Part shown: positions 24,060 to 31,808 of the stretch, piece after piece
How the letters are laid out: each line of letters opens with the position of its first letter
Position numbering within the stretch: the stretch's first letter is position 1
Assembly: GCF_014898175.1 (NCBI RefSeq)
Contig: NZ_CP062948.1
Coordinates: 1,488,001 to 1,552,000, forward strand
Length of the DNA stretch: 64,000 nt
From: Bifidobacterium lemurum
GTDB lineage: Bacteria; Actinomycetota; Actinomycetes; Actinomycetales; Bifidobacteriaceae
Reading direction: 5' to 3'
The notes under the pieces: model-generated
What the model was told of the DNA's origin: nothing
The model's input: only the letters and a program-made list of their open reading frames with translations
The model's database searches: none
Translations under genes and position numbers: made by a program

Positions 24060-26087
24060 GTGGCAACAAGCCAGAATCTTGAAGATATGAAGCTCTCCGA
24101 GCTCAAGGAGCTCGCCAAGCAGATGGGTCTTCGTGGCACTTCCACCATGCGCAAGCCCGATCTGCTTGCCACCCTGCAGGCCGCCCGCTCCGGAGGCGAG
24201 GCGCCGGCCGGCGTGACCGTGCGCGCGCCCAAGACCGCTCCGCAGGCCGCCGCGTCGGCCGTTGAGACGGTCGCCGCACCGGTCTCTGAACCGGCCGCCC
24301 CACAGGCTTCGAAGTCCGCCGACCAAGAGACGAAGCCGGACACCGACGACCGGCCGAAGAAGCCGGCGCGGGACAACGGCGCCCGTCGTACCAGCCGTAC
24401 CAACCGCACCGCCAATCGCGCCAAGGAAACCCATCAGGACGTGCCGGCCGAAGCCGCCAACCTGTTTGACGAGCTGGGCATCGACGCGCCCATCGCCCAG
24501 GACGAGCCGCGTACCGCCCGCGACGCCAAGAAGCGCGACCGCGCCCCGCAGCTTGACGAGAACGGCGACGAGGTGATCGTGGCCAATGTGCGCCGTCGCC
24601 GTCGCCCCGAACCCGCCCTCGCTCCCGAACCCGAAGAGGGAGTGCGCGATCTCGACGACATCCTCGCCACCCTGCCCACGCAGAAGCATGAGGGCCGCGA
24701 CGAGGTCGAGCGTCCGCGCCGCGCCCGTCGCGACCGCAACGCCGACGACCATGCCGAACGCGGAGAGCGTGGCGATCGCGTCGAGCGTGGAGAGCGTGCC
24801 GATCGTAACGACCGCAACGCCGACCGTGGCAACGATCGTCGTGGACGCCGTCTGCGCGGCCGTGACCGCGACATGGAGGACCAGCGCGGTGAGGAGCGCG
24901 TGGCGCGCGAGGACCGTCGTCGCGAGGAACCGGCCGAGGACATGGTTCCCGTGGCCGGCATCGTCGACGTGCTCGACTCCTACGCCTTCGTGCGCACCTC
25001 CGGATACCTGCCCGGCCCCAACGACGTGTACGTCTCCATGGGTCAGGTCAAGAAGTACGGTTTGCGCAAGGGCGACGCCGTGCACGGCACGATCCGCGCC
25101 CCGCGTGAGGGCGACCGTCGCAACCAGCGCCAGAAGTTCGTGCCGCTGCAGGCCATCGACTCGATCAACGGCATGAGCGTCGAGGAGGCGGCGAACCGTC
25201 CGCAGTTCGCCAAGCTCACCCCGCTCTACCCGCAGGAGCGCCTCAAGCAGGAGACCACGGCCAACAAGCTCACCGGCCGCATCATGGACATCGTCTCGCC
25301 GATCGGCAAGGGCCAGCGCGGCCTGATCGTCTCCCCGCCGAAGGCCGGCAAGACGATCACCCTGCAGAACATCGCCAACGCGATCACCGCCAACAACCCC
25401 GAAGTGCATCTGATGGTGGTGCTGGTGGACGAACGCCCCGAAGAGGTCACCGACATGGAGCGCACCGTGGCAGGAGAGGTCATCTCCTCGACCTTCGACC
25501 GCCCCGCCTCCGACCACACCACGGTCGCCGAACTCGCCATCGAGCGCGCGAAGCGACTGGTGGAGCTTGGCCAGGACGTGGTGGTGCTGCTCGACTCGAT
25601 GACCCGTCTGGCCCGCGCCTACAACATCGCCGCGCCCGCCTCCGGACGCATCCTGTCCGGCGGTGTGGACGCGCAGGCGCTGTATCCGCCGAAGAAGTTC
25701 TTCGGCGCGGCCCGCAACATCGAAAACGGCGGCTCGCTGACCATCATCTCGTCCGCGCTGGTGGAGACCGGCTCGAAGATGGACGAGGTGATCTTCGAGG
25801 AGTTCAAGGGCACCGGCAATATGGAGCTGCGTCTGAGCCGCGAACTGGCCGACAAGCGCCTGTTCCCGGCCATCGATATCAACGCCTCCGGCACCCGCCG
25901 CGAGGAGCTCATCACCGCGCCGGACGAGCTGCCGGTCGTCTACCGTCTTCGTCGCCTGATGGGCGGCATGGAGCCGGAACAGGCCTACCAGACTCTGGTT
26001 CCGCGCCTGAAGAAGACCGCCAGCAACCGCGACTTCCTCGCCGCCATCGTGCAGCAGCAAGGCGGCGGCGCCGTCAACGGCAACTGA
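24060..26087 (+). CDS. rho: Transcription termination factor Rho
   Basis: 675 residues. Hexameric RNA-dependent ATPase/translocase. A Rho N-terminal helical domain (LSELKELAKQMGLRG) is followed by an approximately 230-residue disordered insert rich in Arg, Asp, Glu and Asn (repeated RVERGERADRNDR-like units), as in high-GC actinobacteria. Then come the RNA-binding fold (VAGIVDVLDSYAFVRT), Walker A PPKAGKTITLQ (about residue 427) and Walker B VVVLLDSMTRLARAYN. The start is GTG 24060 with AAGGAAAGG 8 bases upstream; an in-frame extension upstream lacks such a site. Confidence 0.96.
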   Translation: MATSQNLEDMKLSELKELAKQMGLRGTSTMRKPDLLATLQAARSGGEAPAGVTVRAPKTAPQAAASAVETVAAPVSEPAAPQASKSADQETKPDTDDRPKKPARDNGARRTSRTNRTANRAKETHQDVPAEAANLFDELGIDAPIAQDEPRTARDAKKRDRAPQLDENGDEVIVANVRRRRRPEPALAPEPEEGVRDLDDILATLPTQKHEGRDEVERPRRARRDRNADDHAERGERGDRVERGERADRNDRNADRGNDRRGRRLRGRDRDMEDQRGEERVAREDRRREEPAEDMVPVAGIVDVLDSYAFVRTSGYLPGPNDVYVSMGQVKKYGLRKGDAVHGTIRAPREGDRRNQRQKFVPLQAIDSINGMSVEEAANRPQFAKLTPLYPQERLKQETTANKLTGRIMDIVSPIGKGQRGLIVSPPKAGKTITLQNIANAITANNPEVHLMVVLVDERPEEVTDMERTVAGEVISSTFDRPASDHTTVAELAIERAKRLVELGQDVVVLLDSMTRLARAYNIAAPASGRILSGGVDAQALYPPKKFFGAARNIENGGSLTIISSALVETGSKMDEVIFEEFKGTGNMELRLSRELADKRLFPAIDINASGTRREELITAPDELPVVYRLRRLMGGMEPEQAYQTLVPRLKKTASNRDFLAAIVQQQGGGAVNGN

Positions 26088-26157
26088 TTGACAAACGGTG
26101 CTCTCGGACTATTGGTCAGGGTGTGAACGAGCCCTGATTAGCCCGGTGGGGCACCGA

Positions 26158-26305
26158 GTTGGCACCTGAGGCCTCCAGTTGGCACTGTCTGAAGGAGACC
26201 GCTATTACGGCCGGTTGGGAAAACCTTGGAAACACGGGGTTTTCTCAACCGGCCGTTTCCGTATGCGTTCAGGTCGGATGCCAACTGGAAGCGTCAAGTG
26301 CCAAC
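26158..26305. repeat. Mirror repeat around the rho terminator (GTTGGCAC / GTGCCAAC)
   Basis: GTTGGCAC-10-CAGTTGGCA (26158-26184) is repeated as its reverse complement TGCCAACTG-10-GTGCCAAC (26279-26305), with the rho terminator hairpin at the centre. It has the same plan as the arrays at 840 and 51624: iterated oligomer, core, inverted iterated oligomer. Confidence 0.75.
26207..26256 (+). terminator. Strong hairpin after rho
   Basis: ACGGCCGGTTG-g-GAAAACC pairs with GGTTTTC-t-CAACCGGCCGT across a 12-base loop (one mismatch), followed by TTCC. It is a likely terminator for rho, about 120 bases after its stop. Confidence 0.75.
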
Positions 26306-26310
26306 TGCTT

Positions 26311-26340
26311 GTATGGGAGATGCCTCGAATACGCTCGGCA
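26311..26340. repeat. REP-like dispersed repeat
   Basis: GATGCCTCGAATACGCTCGG followed by CATGACGAGG. Related copies are at 31069 and inside copA near 6729. Confidence 0.7.
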
Positions 26341-26463
26341 TGACGAGGGTATGGTATGCGCTCGGCGCGATGAGGATGCATGGGTGTGGCCGGCGCGGTG
26401 AGGATGCGGCATATGGTCATGTGTGTTGCGTTGTCGGAGGGCATTCCGGCAGCGCAACACACA

Positions 26464-26772
26464 TCACGCCAATTCTAGGGTTTCGCCGCTGGGAAGTTTG
26501 GCGGTGATGCTCAGTGAACCGCCGATGCCGTTGAGATACTTCTTCAGTGTGCTGACCATAACGTGATCCACATCACCGGATTCGATGATGCTGACGCGCT
26601 TCTGGCTCACGCCCATCTGCTTTGCGAGCTGCTTCTGCGTCAGCGCCTGCGCTTTGCGAGCCTCCTTGAGTTCGTATATGCGCATCTCTTCGAGCATCCG
26701 TGCTTTTGCGGCCTCTACTTTAGTGGGGTCGGTGTTGTGGTCTCGAGCAAAATCCTCGATGGTGTAGGTCAT
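26464..26772 (-). CDS. HTH antitoxin of a HigBA-like system
   Basis: 102 residues. A Cro/C1-type helix-turn-helix covers about 45-100 (ALTQKQLAKQMGVSQKRVSIIESGDVDHVMVSTLKKYLNGIGG). ATG 26772 has AAGGAG 7 bases upstream. It follows the toxin remnant by 1 base, the toxin-first order of HigBA systems. It would neutralise the toxin and repress the operon; with the toxin truncated it may be an orphan. Confidence 0.8.
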   Translation of the reverse strand: MTYTIEDFARDHNTDPTKVEAAKARMLEEMRIYELKEARKAQALTQKQLAKQMGVSQKRVSIIESGDVDHVMVSTLKKYLNGIGGSLSITAKLPSGETLELA

Positions 26773-26773
26773 G

Positions 26774-26971
26774 TCAATTCTCCTTGCTGTATTGTTCTTC
26801 AAGCCATGCCAGATAACGTGCCTCAGCCTGCTCGATGGCTGTTTTGTACCATTTGTTCCATCTGCGTTGTTTGTCGCCGCCGACCAGCATGATTGCCTGT
26901 CGTTTGGGGTCGAAGACGAATAGAATGCGTATCTCGCTCCGACCTACAGAGCCGGGACGTAATTCTTTCAT
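26774..26971 (-). pseudogene. HigB/RelE-like toxin, 5'-truncated
   Basis: The 65-residue open frame MKELRPGSVGRSEIRILFVF ... GGDKQRRWNKWYKTAIEQAEARY matches only the C-terminal part of phage-derived HigB-like mRNA interferases (usually about 110 residues). In the same frame upstream there is weakly related sequence with no ATG until a stop at 27107-27109, within the operator of the GH32 gene. The N-terminal half therefore seems lost or highly diverged. Adjacent to an intact antitoxin. A short alternative toxin starting at 26971 cannot be excluded. Confidence 0.6.
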
Positions 26972-27088
26972 GAGGTGTCCGTTTCGTATATACCGCCTCG
27001 GAGCCGATGAGGCTGGAGTGTCTCTTCTCGTGGGATTCCTCGGCGTGTCGCTGTGTTGACAGCCATTCGAATCCTCCCTATACTCAGT

Positions 27089-27120
27089 GCTTAAACGCTT
27101 AAATGTTTAAGCGTTTAAGC
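27089..27120. promoter_or_regulatory. Near-perfect 32-bp palindromic operator of the GH32 operon
   Basis: Two 15-base arms (GCTTAAACGCTTAAA and TTTAAGCGTTTAAGC) around a TG centre are perfect complements. Each arm contains a TTAAACGCTTAA-like LacI half-site pair, so the element may hold two overlapping dimers. It ends 37 bases before the GH32 start codon and is the probable target of the LacI regulator at 30004. Confidence 0.85.
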
Positions 27121-27156
27121 AAAACGGGCAGAACGTCTGCCATGCAAGGAGGCATA

Positions 27157-28578
27157 ATGAACACCCCTGTTTTCTACCGTCCCAAGAACGCTTACGTCGG
27201 CGACGCCATCCCCTTTGTGGAGAACGGTACCGCATACCTGTTCTTCCTACTTGACGAGCGCACCGAGCCGAAGCCCGGCATGCCGTGGGCGTTGGTGACC
27301 ACCAAGGATTACGCCCACTATGAGGATCATGGCGTGGCTCTCGCTTCGGGCGGCGAGGATGCCAAGGACTTCAACTGCTACACCGGCAGCGTGCTCAAGG
27401 ACGCCGACGGCCGCCACCACCTCTTCTACACAGGCAACAATCCCAAAACCACCGATGAATCCGGCCGCTCCATCCAGCTGGTCATGCACGCCACCAGCGA
27501 CGACGGCATGCGCACCTGGGATCGCCACGACGAACTGTCGTTCGGTCCCTGCGAAGGCTATGAGGCTTACGATTGGCGTGACCCCTTCGTGTTCCGCGAT
27601 GAGGAGAAGGGCATCTGGCGCATGCTCTTCGCCGCGCGGGCGGACCATGGCGCCGACCGTCGCCGCGGTGTGACCATGCAGTACGTCTCCGAGGACCTGT
27701 ACCACTGGACTCCCACCGATCCGTTCTGGGCCCCGAATCGTTTCGTGGCGATGGAATGCCCCGAGGTGTTCCAGTGGGGCGATTGGTGGTACTTCGTCTA
27801 CTCCGAGTTCACCGACGCGTTCACCACCAAATATCGCATGGCCAAGAGCTTGGAAGGCCCCTGGATCGCTCCCGACAAGGACACCATCGACGGTCGCGCC
27901 TTCTATGCCGCCAAAAGCGCCTTCCTCAATGGCAAGCGCTATTTCACCGGTTGGATCTCCACCAAGAAGGGCGAGGTCGACGACGGCGAATGGCAATGGG
28001 CCGGCACCATGTCCACGCTCGAAGCCGTGCAGAACGAGGACGGCACCCTCGGCTTCCGCTTCCCCGAAGCGTTGGTGGGCGACTTCGTCAATCCCGTGGA
28101 GCTGGACATCCCCGAAGCGTCGTTGAGCGCTCCCGACAGCTATGTGTGCAGCGTCTCCAACCAGGATGCCCCGCATGAGTCCACCTACATCAAGGCCACG
28201 CTCGACATCGCGCCGGGCACGCATGAGTGCGGACTGTTGCTGCGATCCTCCGAGGACGGCGATTCGTCGTATGCGATCCGTCTGGAACCGCACCGCTCCC
28301 GCATGGTGTTCGACCGCTGGCCGCGCAAGACCACTGGCGGCGAGCAGTGGCAAATTTCCGGCGACGTGCCGTTCTATGTGGAATTGGAGCGTCCCTGTGA
28401 CCTGCCAGCCGGCGAACACACGTTGGAAATCATCATGGAGGACTCCATTGCCGTGGTCGTCCTTGATGGTCAGGTCTCCCTCAGCACACGTATGTACGAC
28501 AAACTCGACGGACGTGTGGGATATTTCGTGAGCGATGGAGCTGCCGCCATCGTCTCGCTGGAAGCGCGCACTCGATAA
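27157..28578 (+). CDS. Glycoside hydrolase family 32 beta-fructosidase-like
   Basis: 473 residues, no signal peptide, so it acts on imported sugar. The GH32 catalytic residues can be placed: D16 in NAYVGDAIPF (nucleophile position), R141-D142-P143 in WRDPFVF, and E200-C201 in MECPEVF (acid/base). The usual WMNDPNG block is replaced, which marks a divergent subgroup rather than a standard sucrase. The C-terminus has the GH32 beta-sandwich. ATG 27157 has AAGGAGG 5 bases upstream. It is followed by a permease and a LacI regulator. The likely substrate is a fructose-containing oligosaccharide, not defined further. Confidence 0.82.
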   Translation: MNTPVFYRPKNAYVGDAIPFVENGTAYLFFLLDERTEPKPGMPWALVTTKDYAHYEDHGVALASGGEDAKDFNCYTGSVLKDADGRHHLFYTGNNPKTTDESGRSIQLVMHATSDDGMRTWDRHDELSFGPCEGYEAYDWRDPFVFRDEEKGIWRMLFAARADHGADRRRGVTMQYVSEDLYHWTPTDPFWAPNRFVAMECPEVFQWGDWWYFVYSEFTDAFTTKYRMAKSLEGPWIAPDKDTIDGRAFYAAKSAFLNGKRYFTGWISTKKGEVDDGEWQWAGTMSTLEAVQNEDGTLGFRFPEALVGDFVNPVELDIPEASLSAPDSYVCSVSNQDAPHESTYIKATLDIAPGTHECGLLLRSSEDGDSSYAIRLEPHRSRMVFDRWPRKTTGGEQWQISGDVPFYVELERPCDLPAGEHTLEIIMEDSIAVVVLDGQVSLSTRMYDKLDGRVGYFVSDGAAAIVSLEARTR

Positions 28579-28664
28579 GCCATGATGGTGCGCAAGTCGT
28601 CGCGGCGCGTGGCCTAGGTGACGGGCCCGCGCCGTGGGCGACGATATGATCGTAAGGAATGCAT

Positions 28665-29930
28665 ATGTCAACGACAGACAATCAACCAACAGGTAAGACC
28701 AAGCTCGGCGTCAGCGGTTATCGTTTCCTCTCTGGATTCGGGATCTACGCGATCCTGCAGAACATGGGTTTCTATATGATCGCCGCGGTGCTCATGCCGC
28801 AGCGACTCAAGGATATCGGCATCGACAATCCCGATGCGCTGCTCGGCGTGATCAACGGTGCGGGCGCCATGATCTCCCTATTCGTCAACGTGTTCGTGGG
28901 CGCCATGTCGGACCGCACGCGCAGCCGTCTGGGCCGCCGCACCCCTTGGTATCTCGCCGGCGCCGTCATCGCGGCGGTCTCGTTCTATGCCATCGGCGTG
29001 CCCACCACGGGCACCGGAGTGCTGTTGGCCTACTGCTTCGCCAACGTCGGCCAGAATATGATGACCGCACCCATCGTGGCCACGCTCTCCGACCGCGTCC
29101 CTGAGAAGAACCGCGGCACGATCTCCGCCGCGTATGGCGGAGGCATCACCGTGGGCCAGGCCATGGGCACCTTCCTCGCCTCGCTGTTCATCTCGCAGAC
29201 CCACATCGGCTTCGTGTGCGCCGGTGCCATGTACATCTTCGCCGGAGCCATGGCTTTCCTGCTGATGCCGCGCGAACCCCGCAACGACCTCGACCCCAAG
29301 CCGCAACAGCAGGAGAGTCTGTGGAAGATTATCGTCCGCGCGTTCACCCCGCCGATCAAGGGCGCGGGCGATTTCTGGAAGGCCTTCGTCTGCCGCACCT
29401 GCCTGATTGTGGCCTATCAGATGATAGCCTCCTATCAGCTGTACATCCTGCAGAACCATCTGGGCCAAAGCAAAACGCAGGCCGCCGGTGTGATCTCCAC
29501 GATGTCCATCATCACGATGGTGGTGGCGTTCGTCGCCTCGGTCACCTCAGGTCCGATCTCGGACCTTATCGGCCGCCGCAAGCCTCCGGTGATTTTCGCC
29601 TGCGGACTCTATGCTATCGGCATCGCAATGCCTTGGCTGATCCCCAACACGTTGGGCATGTATCTGTTCGCCGGCATTGCGGGATTCGGCTATGGCATGT
29701 ACATGGCGGTGGACCAGGCGCTGAATGTGGATGTGCTCCCGGATAAGAAGAACGCCGGCAAGGATCTCGGTTTCCTGAACGTGGCCAGCTGTGCGGGTCA
29801 AGCCATCGGCTCGGGTATCACCTCCACGTTGGTGACGGTGACCGGCTCGTACAACCCCGTGTTCCCGGTCGCCATAGCCATCGCTGTGGTCGCTGCCCTT
29901 TCCGTGATCGGTATCAAGCGGGTCAAGTAG
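28665..29930 (+). CDS. MFS sugar transporter (SLC45/GPH-like)
   Basis: 421 residues with about 12 membrane spans. The motif GAMSDRTRSRLGRRTPWYLAGA after TM2 and GPISDLIGRRKPP in the second half match proton-coupled disaccharide carriers of the SLC45-like branch. ATG 28665 has AAGGA 6 bases upstream; another ATG lies 6 bases before it. It sits between the GH32 gene and the LacI gene, so it probably imports the GH32 substrate. Confidence 0.88.
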   Translation: MSTTDNQPTGKTKLGVSGYRFLSGFGIYAILQNMGFYMIAAVLMPQRLKDIGIDNPDALLGVINGAGAMISLFVNVFVGAMSDRTRSRLGRRTPWYLAGAVIAAVSFYAIGVPTTGTGVLLAYCFANVGQNMMTAPIVATLSDRVPEKNRGTISAAYGGGITVGQAMGTFLASLFISQTHIGFVCAGAMYIFAGAMAFLLMPREPRNDLDPKPQQQESLWKIIVRAFTPPIKGAGDFWKAFVCRTCLIVAYQMIASYQLYILQNHLGQSKTQAAGVISTMSIITMVVAFVASVTSGPISDLIGRRKPPVIFACGLYAIGIAMPWLIPNTLGMYLFAGIAGFGYGMYMAVDQALNVDVLPDKKNAGKDLGFLNVASCAGQAIGSGITSTLVTVTGSYNPVFPVAIAIAVVAALSVIGIKRVK

Positions 29931-29943
29931 CGGGGGTGTTATT

Positions 29944-29978
29944 CGTGGTCCTCGGGCGAACTTCGCTCGGGGACCACG
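29944..29978 (+). terminator. Hairpin after the sugar transporter gene
   Basis: CGTGGTCC/GGACCACG with inner pairing of CTCGGGCGAA-CTTCGCTCGG; no T run. Probable end of the GH32-MFS transcript. Confidence 0.65.
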
Positions 29979-30003
29979 GTGTGGGGGGAGTATTGTTGGG
30001 ATA

Positions 30004-31020
30004 ATGGGTAAGGTGACTTTGAGTGACGTCGCACAGGCGGCGGGCGTGTCCATCGCCACGGCGTCGTGGGCGATCAATGACAATAAGAAGGTCCGTATTC
30101 CCGAAGCGACTCGCGTCAAAGTGCGTAAGGTGGCCGATCGCCTGGGGTATCGTCCTAACGCGCTGGCCAAGGGGTTGGCGCAGGGTGCCTCATCCTTGAT
30201 TGGTTTCGTCGCGGATGGTGTGGCGACCACCCCGTTCGCCGGTCAGATGATCGCAGGCGCGCAGGAGGAGGCGTGGGCGCATGGCAAGCTGCTATTGGTG
30301 GTCAACACCAATGGGGAGACCGCGCTGGAGGAGTCCGCGCTGGCGTTGCTGCGTGAACATCAGGTGCAGGGGGTGATTTATTCGACGTGGTACCATCGCT
30401 CGGTCGCGTTCCCCAAAGGACTGGAGGGGATACCCACGGTGCTGGTCAATTGTTTCGACGATGACAACAGCCATGCGGTTGTGGTTCCCGATGAAGAGCA
30501 GGGAGGCTACGCGGCCACCTCCGAGTTGCTGAAAGCAGGGCACCGCCGTGTGATGTTCCTGAACACCGTTTCGCCCTCTCCGGCTCGGACTGACCGTTTG
30601 AAGGGGTATCGCCGGGCTCTGGACGAATGGGGCGTCGCGTTCGATGAGGCGTTGGTGGTACCGGTGCGTCCTGACCAGGACGGCGGATATGCAGCCGCGC
30701 GGACGGTGGTGAAAAGCGGTGTCGAAGCGGTGTTCTGCCATAACGACCGTGTGGCGATGGGATTGTACGACGGTTTGAAGGAGCGCGGCGTATCGATTCC
30801 CGATGACGTGTCGGTGGTCGGGTTCGATAACCAAGAGGTGATTTCCGCCCATCTGCATCCCGCGTTGACCACGGTTGGATTGCCGCATTACGAACTGGGC
30901 GTGCTGGGCGTGCGTCGGTTGCTCGCCATGGATGAGATTCCATCCGAAGAAGGAGCCGACCAGTTGAGGACCTTGGTGGAATGTCCCACGGTGCGTAGGG
31001 ACTCGGTCCGAACGCTGTGA
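30004..31020 (+). CDS. LacI-family regulator of the GH32 sugar locus
   Basis: 338 residues. The helix-turn-helix VTLSDVAQAAGVSIATASWAIN is followed by the hinge region YRPNALAKGL and a sugar-binding effector domain. The start ATG has no strong ribosome site. By position it regulates the GH32 and MFS genes through the palindrome at 27089-27120. The effector sugar is unknown. Confidence 0.9.
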   Translation: MGKVTLSDVAQAAGVSIATASWAINDNKKVRIPEATRVKVRKVADRLGYRPNALAKGLAQGASSLIGFVADGVATTPFAGQMIAGAQEEAWAHGKLLLVVNTNGETALEESALALLREHQVQGVIYSTWYHRSVAFPKGLEGIPTVLVNCFDDDNSHAVVVPDEEQGGYAATSELLKAGHRRVMFLNTVSPSPARTDRLKGYRRALDEWGVAFDEALVVPVRPDQDGGYAAARTVVKSGVEAVFCHNDRVAMGLYDGLKERGVSIPDDVSVVGFDNQEVISAHLHPALTTVGLPHYELGVLGVRRLLAMDEIPSEEGADQLRTLVECPTVRRDSVRTL

Positions 31021-31068
31021 TGTTCCGCATGTCGCGTGTTGCAGTGTGCGGTGCGATGGCGTGTGGGG

Positions 31069-31097
31069 GATGCCTCGACTGCGCTCGGCATGACGGG
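31069..31097. repeat. REP-like dispersed repeat
   Basis: GATGCCTCGACTGCGCTCGG plus CATGACGGGG, the best-preserved intergenic copy of the motif also found at 26311 and inside copA. Confidence 0.75.
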
Positions 31098-31138
31098 GAT
31101 GCGTTATCGCGGGACGGGCTGGTAGTAGGCTGGTGGGC

Positions 31139-31528
31139 ATGAGCGAAACGAGCAGCGACTGGCAGAACTCCACCATCGACGAGACGCAGGCGGTGGAGCA
31201 TCCCGAAACCGCGACGGCCGTGGCGGCGATCACCGCGTTGCGACAGACCATCGATAATGTGGATTCCGCGATCATCTCGCTGCTGGCGGAGCGTTTCAAG
31301 GCCACGTCGCGTGTGGGTGTGCTCAAGGCGCAGGCCGGGTTCGCCCCCGAGGATATGAAGCGCGAGGATTATCAGATCGAACGTCTGCACCGCATCGCCG
31401 TCGATGCGGGATTGGATCCGGATATCGCGGAGATGTACCGCGAATTCGTGGTCACCGAAGCCAAGAAGCGTCATGCGCGCATCGCCGCCGCCGGTGGCGA
31501 CCCCGGCGTGCTCGACGTCTTCGCCTGA
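31139..31528 (+). CDS. Chorismate mutase (AroQ class)
   Basis: 129 residues. It converts chorismate to prephenate for Phe/Tyr synthesis. The all-helical AroQ fold is visible: ITALRQTIDNVDSAIISLLAERFKATSRVGVLKAQ, then DYQIERLHRIA and REFVVTEAKKRH, with the expected basic and Glu active-site residues. The ATG is preceded by TAGTAG and a weak GGTGGG. It is a single gene in this setting. Confidence 0.88.
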   Translation: MSETSSDWQNSTIDETQAVEHPETATAVAAITALRQTIDNVDSAIISLLAERFKATSRVGVLKAQAGFAPEDMKREDYQIERLHRIAVDAGLDPDIAEMYREFVVTEAKKRHARIAAAGGDPGVLDVFA

Positions 31529-31808
31529 TCGCATCGCAGCGCCGTCTGTCGGCCGCGATGGGGCGATTCTGTGGATTGAGGGTATCTGACGAGTCGGTGG
31601 GTATGGTCGGAGTACGGGGTTGAACCCCTTCTGAGAAAAACACCCGACAGGCGGGGGCGCGTGTAATCGGGGAAAACTCAGGTTTTATTATGGTTGAAAT
31701 GGTAATTCGGGGGTTTTATACATTATTTAGGGTGATACAAGTGGGCTGCCAACGGGTAGAGTAGGGGGTATTCGTATCTAAAGGCAAGCAAGTGGTGGGA
31801 GGATCGTG
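31529..31808 (+). promoter_or_regulatory. Control region of pilus locus 1
   Basis: This gap contains a small GGGGTTGAACCCC hairpin (about 31617-31629) and then an AT-rich stretch with candidate promoter boxes (TTTTATACATTATTT, about 31713-31727). It ends with GGTGGGAGGA ahead of the pilin start. The AT content is much higher than in the surrounding genes. No gene is seen. Confidence 0.5.
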
